Shown one piece after another: positions 1 through 5,542 of a stretch of DNA of 5,967 bases; position 1 is the first letter of the stretch, and each line of letters begins with the position of its first letter. The position numbers and the translations under genes are program-made. The DNA is from an uncultured Eubacteriales bacterium (lineage in GTDB: Bacteria; Bacillota; Clostridia; Lachnospirales; Bianqueaceae), in the NCBI GenBank assembly GCA_900322165.1, contig ONYR01000045.1, positions 1 through 5,967 on the forward strand, written 5' to 3'. The notes under the pieces were generated by a model that worked only from the letters and a program-made list of their open reading frames with translations, did not search any database and was not told the origin of the DNA.

Positions 1-800
1 CCAAGGAGCAGGTTGCCCTCAGCCGTCGGAGAAACGAGGATACCCTTGCCGTCTTCGTTCGGGCACTGGAACATGACCTTGCTGACGAATCCGCCGAGGT
101 TGCGGTCATAAAGGGTATATTCACCCTTGCGCTCGATCACTTCGATCGTCTCGGCGCCGGCCATCTCGCTGATCTTTCCGGCTTCACGTCCGGCTGCATT
201 GATAACGCAGGCCGCTTCATATTCATTTTTATCGGTGACAACCTTAAATCCGGTTTCGGTCTTGCAGATCGCCTCAACTCTCTCCGCAAGCTTGAACTCA
301 ACGCCGTTGTCCGCTGCGTTTTCAGCGAAAGCGATGGTTGCCTCGTAAGGAGAAACGATACCGGCCGTCTTCGCGTACAGAGCCCCAACGACCTCCTCGC
401 TCAGGTTCGGATCGCCCTTTCTTGCCTCATCGCCGGAGATGATCTCCATGTCCGGAACTCCGTTTTCAATGCCTCTGTCATAGAGTGCCTGAACGGTCTT
501 CATTTCAGCCTCAGAGAACGCCAGCACGTAGGATCCGATGTTCTTGTACGGAAAATGAAGCTTTTCCGCCAGCTCCGGGTACATCGCACAGCCTTTCACG
601 TTGTACTTGGCCATCAGACTGCCCGGCACAGGATCGTATCCTGCATGAACGATGCCAGAGTTCGCGCCGGATGCCCCCCTTGCCAGATCTTCTCTGGCTT
701 CGAGCAGCATCGTTTTCCCCGCAAACTTAGACAGTTCGCGGGCAATGGCACATCCCGTAATGCCGCCGCCGATAATCAAAATGTCTGTTTTGATCGACAT
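1..800 (-). CDS. GlpA-like FAD-dependent dehydrogenase (C-terminus outside window)
   Basis: Partial gene: 266 codons are visible and the frame is still open at the left edge of the window. The product starts MSIKTDILIIGGGITGCAIA, a Rossmann FAD-binding motif with the GxGxxG glycines at residues 11-16 and the ribose-binding acidic residue Glu34 at the end of the second strand. Residues 41-60 hold the block NSGIVHAGYDPVPG, typical of the DAO-type family that includes GlpA/GlpO glycerol-3-phosphate dehydrogenases and LhgO 2-hydroxyglutarate oxidases. The stretch around residues 130-165 (PNLSEEVVGALYAKTAGIVS, then PYEATIAFAENA) is closer, from memory, to the clostridial GlpA-like group. VINAAGREA at 199-207 is the second FAD-contacting segment. 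Expected role: cytoplasmic oxidation of sn-glycerol-3-phosphate or a related 2-hydroxy acid. The substrate is not proven, and LhgO is the main alternative. The start at 800 is fixed by a strong ribosome site at 808-815. In Clostridia such genes are often followed by a second flavoprotein and a DUF1667 protein, which would lie off the left edge. Confidence 0.8.
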   Translation of the reverse strand, partial: MSIKTDILIIGGGITGCAIARELSKFAGKTMLLEAREDLARGASGANSGIVHAGYDPVPGSLMAKYNVKGCAMYPELAEKLHFPYKNIGSYVLAFSEAEMKTVQALYDRGIENGVPDMEIISGDEARKGDPNLSEEVVGALYAKTAGIVSPYEATIAFAENAADNGVEFKLAERVEAICKTETGFKVVTDKNEYEAACVINAAGREAGKISEMAGAETIEVIERKGEYTLYDRNLGGFVSKVMFQCPNEDGKGILVSPTAEGNLLL

Positions 801-807
801 TTCTCTT

Positions 808-815
808 CCCTCCTT
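808..815 (-). promoter_or_regulatory. Strong ribosome binding site of the GlpA-like gene
   Basis: The minus strand reads AAGGAGGG followed by seven bases and ATG. This is the best Shine-Dalgarno match in the window, clearly stronger than those of the genes upstream, and it fixes the start of the GlpA-like gene at position 800. It suggests this gene is translated more strongly than its neighbours (inference). Confidence 0.85.
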
Positions 816-822
816 GAATTTG

Positions 823-828
823 TATATA
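823..828 (-). promoter_or_regulatory. Possible -10 element in the 47-base gap before the GlpA-like gene
   Basis: The gap at 801-847 is the only AT-rich non-coding stretch in the window. On the minus strand it contains TTTATATACAAATTC, so TATATA could act as a -10 box. The -35 region is poor: the nearest candidate, TTTCTA, overlaps the end of the TPM gene at a 20-base spacing, longer than ideal. The resulting leader would be very short, starting just before the ribosome site. No stem-loop with a T-run was seen in the gap, so read-through from upstream is equally possible. Confidence 0.25.
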
Positions 829-847
829 AATCTTTTTGTTCACTGGG

Positions 848-2278
848 TTAGAAACTTCGTCCGCCGCCGCCGTGCGTCGTTCCCGACGAAGAGCTGTGCG
901 TAGAGCTTCCGCCTCCGCCGCCCCCGCCGCCGGAAGAACCGCCGGAAGAGCTCTCGGAAACCGGTGAATAGGTTCTTGTCGTATATTCACCGAGGAACTG
1001 ATCCTCAACCAAGGGGATCGCATAGCCGCCGGTCTCATTCAGATACTGCGAGGCATCCACCTTTTTCGGTTTGCCGGATACAACGCGAATGAACGTGACA
1101 ACGGCCGAGACCATCACCGCAACAACGAGTCCCGTCAGTCCGCGCTCAGCGATCACTGTCTTGATCCGATAGAGGATCGTCAGCGGATCAATGCCTCCGC
1201 GGTACGGCTTCTCAAAGCAGCGGCTCAGGCGGTTCACGAACTCAACGCAGCCCGCTTCGACCCCTTCTTTGTCGCACGCCTTCTCGAAAACCTCGGCGAG
1301 CATATTTCGCCGCTCATACGTCAGGATCCGCTCCTCCGCCGTTCCGAACGCCTGAATCTCATAGTAGCCGTCCGCGTTGATCGCGAGAACGATACCGGAA
1401 TCATTCGTCCCAAAGTGGTTGAAAATGAAGAAGTCCTCCAGGTAGGAATACAACGCAAGCCCTCTGGTATCATCCACCGTCAGGATCACTACGTCTTCCG
1501 GGTAGTGATCGTTGATGTTCTTCAGCAGTGTCTCCAGAACCGCATCATTCCCGAGGAATCCCGCCAGATCATAGACATAGCGGCCTTCCTCTCGCTCAAC
1601 CGGCGGTGTCTGAGTCTCCTTGTACGGGTCATAATCTCCGGGCAGCCGGCCCATGAAATCGTTTGCGTACCAGAGGAAATCATCGGCTGCGCCATCGTAG
1701 TTTGAATCGTACATGTATTCGATGATATCATCGAGCGCTTCATCGATACGGGAGTCCGTGAAATAGATGATCGCCTTGCCGCAGGTCGAGATCCAGATCT
1801 GGCGGTTGTCCATGTCGATCAAGAACAGCACGCCGTCGCCCATCGGCTTATCGTAGCCGAACCCGTTATAGTCAAAGAAATCGTCGGCGTATTCCATCGA
1901 AGACTTGCCGTGAGCATCATCGGTCGTCACGATCACAACATCGATCGTCCAGCGCTCCCGGAGCTCCGCGATCTCTGCTTCAAGCGCTTCCTCGTTTTCA
2001 AGAAGCTCCGCAAAGTCGTAGACGAACTGTCCTTCAACGCGCACACCGCCCTGAGACGGATCGGTAACGACTGCCTGCGAGCTCTCTTCTGAAGTTTCCT
2101 CCTGAGAGATCTCGTCTGCGGATTCCTCCTGGGAGATCTCGTCTGCGGATTCCTCCTGAGAGGTCTCCGAAGTTGATTCACTTTCCTCATCCGCCAGCAC
2201 CGTATAGGGCACCAGGAAGAGGAGGCACATCATCAGCAAGAACAGCCGCAGTGCAAGTGATGTACTTTTATGTTTCAT
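848..2278 (-). CDS. Membrane-anchored protein with two TPM domains (YdjH-like)
   Basis: The 476-residue product begins with a signal peptide: basic MKHKSTS, hydrophobic core about 8-25, likely cleavage after VLA at residue 29. An acidic Ser/Glu-rich linker (30-75) contains a nine-residue direct repeat. Next come two TPM folds, about 84-210 and 233-356. Each opens with VYD(F/L)A and has a VxxVxxDD strand, a (D)DFF helix and a central hydrophobic strand: GDGVLFLIDMDNRQIWIS in the first, NDSGIVLAINADGYYEIQ in the second. A membrane helix at about 380-399 is followed by a short tail ending in a poly-Gly/Ser tract and GGGGRSF, a tail common in TPM proteins. TPM domains are known from Psb27-type photosystem repair factors, proposed phosphatases, and B. 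subtilis YdjH. The first domain is nearer the usual pattern; the second is divergent and may only bind. The start overlaps the stop of the zinc-ribbon gene as ATGA, with GGGAG ten bases upstream (2289-2293), so translation is probably coupled. The exact function is unknown. Confidence 0.85.
   Translation of the reverse strand: MKHKSTSLALRLFLLMMCLLFLVPYTVLADEESESTSETSQEESADEISQEESADEISQEETSEESSQAVVTDPSQGGVRVEGQFVYDFAELLENEEALEAEIAELRERWTIDVVIVTTDDAHGKSSMEYADDFFDYNGFGYDKPMGDGVLFLIDMDNRQIWISTCGKAIIYFTDSRIDEALDDIIEYMYDSNYDGAADDFLWYANDFMGRLPGDYDPYKETQTPPVEREEGRYVYDLAGFLGNDAVLETLLKNINDHYPEDVVILTVDDTRGLALYSYLEDFFIFNHFGTNDSGIVLAINADGYYEIQAFGTAEERILTYERRNMLAEVFEKACDKEGVEAGCVEFVNRLSRCFEKPYRGGIDPLTILYRIKTVIAERGLTGLVVAVMVSAVVTFIRVVSGKPKKVDASQYLNETGGYAIPLVEDQFLGEYTTRTYSPVSESSSGGSSGGGGGGGGSSTHSSSSGTTHGGGGRSF
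2096..2167 (-). repeat. 27-bp coding tandem repeat, about 2.7 copies
   Basis: Two full 27-base units (2096-2122 and 2123-2149) differ at one base. A third, partial unit runs to about 2167. Because 27 is a multiple of three, the frame is kept, and each unit encodes the acidic nine-residue block EESADEISQ in the linker between the signal peptide and the first TPM domain. Copy number could vary between strains by slippage without breaking the gene, changing the reach of the extracellular domains. Confidence 0.85.
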
Positions 2279-3342
2279 AGTATCATCACTCCCATCCCTA
2301 TGATCCAGAGGATCGCGGCAAGAATGCCGCCCTGCAGCAGCACCTTCAGCTTGGATACGGGTGGTTCTCCGACAACCTTTCCGGTCTGCCCGTTCACCAT
2401 GAAAGTATAATCCTTATCCTTATACTTATAGGTGAAAAGCCACACCGGCAGCATCGCGTAGTAACCGTGCGCCATCGTGTAGTGCTTGTTTTTCACGGTG
2501 ATCGATCGGTTTTCATACCGGCCGATCGTGGTGTTGACCTTGTCCTCGGCCGCCTTGCTCATGCGCTCATCCACGCGCGGGAACGCCTCCGGGGAGTCCA
2601 CGTCATATTTCTCTGCGGCGAAGCCGGAAAGATAAGCCGCGTCAAACATTTTCAGGTCGCGGTAATCGTACGGCTCCACCTTATCCATCATGTCATCATC
2701 CATCTTGCGCGAGGCATCAGCCGGGATCTTGCGGAACCGGAAGCTGCCGTTTCTGGCAAAACGGAATTTGCGGTGTGTCGTGATCAGGTAATCACCGGAG
2801 CGGTGCGTTGAGGAGGTCTCTCCCGTCCCTTCCATGTAGAGATCGACATCACAGTCGTACATCCAGAACGGGACGTAAGTTCCCGTGATCCGCTCCATCT
2901 GTTCCTTGGAGTAAAAGCCCTTCGGCGTAAACGCGCCTTTATGGCACCACTTGGCGAAGATGCCCTCCACCTGCTGTTTGGAGACCTTGAACGGGATCAT
3001 CAGATCGGGCTTGAACTCGCCCTGCAGGTTGTTTTCAATGATCGTGGGTGATCCGCAGTACCGACAGAAGGTCGCCGCAGTCAGCTCGTTGGTCACGATC
3101 TGCGCACCGCAGCTCGGGCAGATATATTCCTTCAGCGAGACCTGCTGCGAAGGATCCGCGGGCTCTCCCTCCGTGACCGGCTCAGCTTCGACATATTTCC
3201 GCTGCTCTGTCAGGGTGTCAAGCTGCTGCCTTGTCAGGACACTGCCGCAGTATTCACAGGTAAAAGTGCCGCTCTCCGCGTCAAACGACATCGGCGCCCC
3301 GCAGTTGGGACACTTAAAGATCGATACGCTTAATTTTTCCAT
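2275..3342 (-). CDS. Double zinc-ribbon membrane protein (YdjG-like, TFIIB-type zinc ribbon family)
   Basis: The 355-residue product carries two N-terminal four-cysteine zinc ribbons: CPNCG...CEYCG (Cys11, 14, 29, 32) and CPSCG...CRYCG (Cys75, 78, 93, 96), separated by a polar linker. A long domain follows, with the family blocks MIPFKVSKQQ (115-124), GTYVPFWMYDCDVDLYMEG (154-172) and MLPVWLFTYKYKDKDYTFMV (297-316), then NGQTGKVVGEPP. One hydrophobic helix at about 333-355 ends the protein, so it is probably tail-anchored with the ribbons in the cytoplasm. Such proteins are often annotated as TFIIB-type zinc ribbon proteins, but there is no reason to infer a transcription role. Their best-studied relative is B. 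subtilis YdjG, which works with the TPM protein YdjH and PspA at the membrane. The frame is open up to 3516, but that upstream part is an Arg/Trp-rich shadow of the amidase gene. The start at 3342 is set by the AAGGAAG site and by the family beginning just before the first ribbon. Confidence 0.85.
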   Translation of the reverse strand: MEKLSVSIFKCPNCGAPMSFDAESGTFTCEYCGSVLTRQQLDTLTEQRKYVEAEPVTEGEPADPSQQVSLKEYICPSCGAQIVTNELTAATFCRYCGSPTIIENNLQGEFKPDLMIPFKVSKQQVEGIFAKWCHKGAFTPKGFYSKEQMERITGTYVPFWMYDCDVDLYMEGTGETSSTHRSGDYLITTHRKFRFARNGSFRFRKIPADASRKMDDDMMDKVEPYDYRDLKMFDAAYLSGFAAEKYDVDSPEAFPRVDERMSKAAEDKVNTTIGRYENRSITVKNKHYTMAHGYYAMLPVWLFTYKYKDKDYTFMVNGQTGKVVGEPPVSKLKVLLQGGILAAILWIIGMGVMIL

Positions 3343-3350
3343 GAATGTTT

Positions 3351-3357
3351 CTTCCTT
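3351..3357 (-). promoter_or_regulatory. Ribosome binding site that decides the zinc-ribbon gene start
   Basis: The minus strand reads TAAGGAAGAAACATTC before the ATG at 3342. AAGGAAG lies eight bases upstream of the start and shares bases with the TAA stop of the amidase-like gene (3358-3356). Ribosomes finishing the upstream gene would end directly on this site, which favours coupled translation. It also rules out the longer in-frame start at 3516. Confidence 0.75.
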
Positions 3358-4381
3358 ACGGATTTTCTGAGCTTTCGCCGGAGCTCTCGCCGTCTCTTGC
3401 CAGCTCGGCCTCCGATTTTTCCGGAGCCACCTGAGCCAAAAAGTCCAGCAGTGCCTGACCCATCGCCTCTCCCGCGGCAGCCTGCGCACTCTCCGAGGCC
3501 AAAAGATCATGGTCAAGGTAATAGGTCATGTAGCCCATGTAGACCGTGCAAGAGATGAACTCCGTCTCCAGCATCGGGCCTTCCTCGACCTCGACATAAC
3601 GGTACCACATACCGAAGCCGTCCGCCGCTGCCTCCATCAGCTCCTGCGCAAGCCGCTCGCTGAGCGCATCGCGTTCATTGTAGCCGGAGGAGGTATTCTC
3701 GTCCTCACCATCCTCGTCATCATCCGAACCGCTGGAGGGTGAAGCGGTATAGTAGGTGCCGACCGTGCCGCCGAGCTCCTCTTCCGAAGCATTGACGCGC
3801 AGCGTAATCAGGCAGTCCACACTGTAAGCATTGGCGATCTTAAGCCGCTGCTCGTTGGTCATGGTCGTGTCGGAGCTGCGGGTCAGCAGGAAGTAATAGC
3901 CATCGTTATGAGCGTTCAGATAGTTGATCATGTGCTGTGCGACCGAGAGCGTGATCTTCTTTTCGACAAGATCATCGACCGCATAGCCTTTATCACTGCC
4001 TCCGTGCGAGGCATCGATCGCAACGATATATCGATAATGCGTGGGGTCAAAGTTGGCCGCTACATCCGTATTGCCTTCCAGATATCCGGCCATCGAGCTC
4101 TTAACGTTTTCAAGATTCGACATCAGCATCGAGGTCATGTACGCGGCCATCTGTCCGCTCACCCCGTCCAGCGCGATCGTTGAAACGCTTCGTTTTGTGC
4201 CGGTCTCCTCGCTGTTTTCCCCGTCGATCGTCTGAATGATCGGAGAAGAGGATTCCTCGCTGTCTGTGTTTGTGTTCTTCTTTTTCCCGCACTGGATGCA
4301 AAGCAGAATGATGATCACAAGCACCAGCAGAATCAGCACAAACCGCTCGGGATTGACGAGCTTGTATTTTTGTTTTGCCAT
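3356..4381 (-). CDS. Membrane-anchored Amidase_3-fold protein, probably inactive
   Basis: The 341-residue product has a short basic N-terminus, a signal-anchor helix at about 14-31 and a polar Ser/Glu-rich linker; the rest should lie outside the membrane. A good lipobox is absent: the candidate Cys31 is preceded by Gln. From about 117 it follows the N-acetylmuramoyl-L-alanine amidase (Amidase_3) pattern: IVAIDASHGGSDKGY (119-133, first zinc His126), LVEKKITLSVAQ (zinc Glu140), LLTRSSDTTMTNEQRLKIAN (165-184), ITLRVNAS (192-199) and GGTVGTYY. In active enzymes the fourth block is S(I/L)HxNA, whose His binds zinc; here it is Arg195. Near the end the usual (V/L)ExGF(L/M)(S/T)N reads TVYMGYMTY, so the catalytic Glu appears to be Tyr281. 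An acidic insertion (about 218-230) precedes the last helices, and the C-terminus is a Glu/Ser-rich tail. A role in binding cell wall, sensing or regulating is more likely than cutting peptidoglycan. Start at 4381, with AGGTGA four bases upstream. Confidence 0.8.
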   Translation of the reverse strand: MAKQKYKLVNPERFVLILLVLVIIILLCIQCGKKKNTNTDSEESSSPIIQTIDGENSEETGTKRSVSTIALDGVSGQMAAYMTSMLMSNLENVKSSMAGYLEGNTDVAANFDPTHYRYIVAIDASHGGSDKGYAVDDLVEKKITLSVAQHMINYLNAHNDGYYFLLTRSSDTTMTNEQRLKIANAYSVDCLITLRVNASEEELGGTVGTYYTASPSSGSDDDEDGEDENTSSGYNERDALSERLAQELMEAAADGFGMWYRYVEVEEGPMLETEFISCTVYMGYMTYYLDHDLLASESAQAAAGEAMGQALLDFLAQVAPEKSEAELARDGESSGESSENP

Positions 4382-4385
4382 ATTC

Positions 4386-4391
4386 TCACCT
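4386..4391 (-). promoter_or_regulatory. Weak ribosome binding site of the amidase-like gene
   Basis: AGGTGA on the minus strand lies four bases before the ATG at 4381, inside the 21-base gap after the flavoprotein stop. The match and spacing are mediocre, suggesting modest translation. The gap is too short for a terminator, supporting co-transcription with the flavoprotein gene. Confidence 0.5.
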
Positions 4392-4402
4392 GTTTTGCGG
4401 GA

Positions 4403-5542
4403 TCATTTCACCGCGGTCAGCCCGGTCATGAAGATAAACCCTCTCAGGAAGCGATTGTACATCGGGATCGCCTTCGCGGACTTAAGCATGATGCTGAGCT
4501 CAAGCGGCATGATGCGGTCCTCATAGCGGCGGCGGATCAGCGCGGCGATTGCCAGCGACTCTTTGCCTTCCTTGATCGAAAAGCCTTTCATCGCTTTGGC
4601 AAGCGCTTCTCCGGAGCGCAGCGCGAAGCTGATGCCCTCTGAGCTGGAAGGACTGATCAGACCGGCCGCTTCACCGATAAGGAAGATCCGGTTGCGTCCC
4701 GTATGCACCGAGCCAAAGGCTCTCGGGCGCATGATGACTGCGCCGCGGCGCTTAACCGGGCGGGAGAGATCAAAGCCCTTCTCCTGAAGGTCAAATTTCA
4801 GTTGTTCAAACCGCTTTTTCGTCTTGTTGTCCGCAGGCATTGCGGCTCCGACAAGGATCTGATTGCCTTTCGGAATCACCCAGCTGTAATAATCGGTGAC
4901 TCGCTCATCGAAAAGCGCTACGTAATAAGGAATCTGCTTGTCGACCTCGAACCACTCCTGAATGCTGAGGTAGGTTTTCGGCAGAGAGCTTTTCGGTGTC
5001 GGATGACCGGCCCGTGCCTTGCGGCGTTCCAGATCTTCTTTGACCATGGAGCTCGCACCGTCCGCTCCGACAAGCATGCTGCAGCGGTATTCCACCTGGC
5101 TTCCGTCTTTTAGACGAACCGACGCGTACACGGCCTTTTTCGTCTCACGGATCTTATGCACGTTCGCCCCGGTCAATACCGTAACATTCTCCCTGCCTTC
5201 CGCGCGCTCAAGAAGCATGCGGTCAAACATGACACGGTCGATATTCAGATAATTGCGGCGGTAGGTCCGCTCGCGGTGGTTTTCGAGATCGATCGCCCTC
5301 ACCGTCAGCGGCTGAGGTCCTCTCAGCACCTTCTCCGGCAGGCCGATGCCCATGTGGGCAAGCTGATCCTGCGCTGCGTGATCGAGCATTCCGCCGCAGC
5401 TTTTTTCAAGCTTGCGGAAGTTCTCATCGCTGAAAAGGTCGCGCTTTTCAATAATCGTTACCTGAACGCTCGGGTCGATGGTCATGGCCAAAGCCGATGA
5501 GGCCGGCCCGCCGCCGACAATCAAAACTTGAGTCTGTCTCAT
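4403..5542 (-). CDS. CbrA-like FAD-dependent oxidoreductase (geranylgeranyl reductase family)
   Basis: The 379-residue product has an N-terminal dinucleotide-binding motif, VLIVGGGPASSALAM (6-20), with Glu32 at the end of the second strand. Ser15 stands where the third glycine of GxGxxG is usual. Then come KSCGGMLDHAAQDQLAHMGI (47-66), YRRNYLNIDRVMFDRMLLER (94-113), the DG motif LVGADGASS (157-165), LSIQEWFEV (192-200), TDYYSWVIPKGNQILVGAAM (216-235), and the FAD ribityl block IFLIGEAAGLISPSSSEGIS (286-305). This series matches the CbrA-type branch of the geranylgeranyl-reductase/PHBH flavoproteins. Members of that superfamily reduce isoprenoid chains or hydroxylate aromatics. E. coli CbrA is linked to colicin M tolerance, hinting at a polyprenyl-lipid substrate. 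The C-terminus (about 352-379) is basic and hydrophobic and may touch the membrane. The start at 5542 (TAATG with the upstream stop) is preferred because the in-frame ATG at 5554 has its only AAAGG touching it directly; that start would add four residues. Confidence 0.85.
   Translation of the reverse strand: MRQTQVLIVGGGPASSALAMTIDPSVQVTIIEKRDLFSDENFRKLEKSCGGMLDHAAQDQLAHMGIGLPEKVLRGPQPLTVRAIDLENHRERTYRRNYLNIDRVMFDRMLLERAEGRENVTVLTGANVHKIRETKKAVYASVRLKDGSQVEYRCSMLVGADGASSMVKEDLERRKARAGHPTPKSSLPKTYLSIQEWFEVDKQIPYYVALFDERVTDYYSWVIPKGNQILVGAAMPADNKTKKRFEQLKFDLQEKGFDLSRPVKRRGAVIMRPRAFGSVHTGRNRIFLIGEAAGLISPSSSEGISFALRSGEALAKAMKGFSIKEGKESLAIAALIRRRYEDRIMPLELSIMLKSAKAIPMYNRFLRGFIFMTGLTAVK

Noticed and set aside
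898..950. Low-complexity GC-rich stretch (ccgcc repeats) as a possible regulatory element
   Set aside because: It is the coding sequence of the Gly/Ser tail of the TPM protein, in frame, and such tails are normal for the family.
2951..3370. A 139-codon open frame on the plus strand, with others of 90-136 codons at 4703-5113, 5156-5500 and 2467-2811
   Set aside because: They lie opposite well-supported genes with clear domains, show no recognisable motifs and no convincing ribosome sites. They follow from GC-rich codon use in the real genes.
3343..3516. N-terminal extension of the zinc-ribbon protein to a start at 3516
   Set aside because: The added 58 residues are Arg/Trp-rich, overlap the amidase-like gene in another frame, and do not belong to the family. 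The ATG at 3342 has a proper ribosome site.
4279..4300. Possible lipobox at the N-terminus of the amidase-like protein (Cys31)
   Set aside because: The residue before the Cys is Gln and the hydrophobic stretch looks like an uncleaved anchor, so a lipoprotein is unlikely.
143..5295. Eight CGATCG sites (for example 143-148, 2503-2508, 2523-2528, 4015-4020, 4225-4230), more than expected by chance, reminiscent of a HIP1-like motif
   Set aside because: Nearly all sit in the same codon phase, as (A/G)CG ATC G, encoding Thr/Ala-Ile followed by an acidic or small residue. Codon preference explains them, and no longer octamer is shared.
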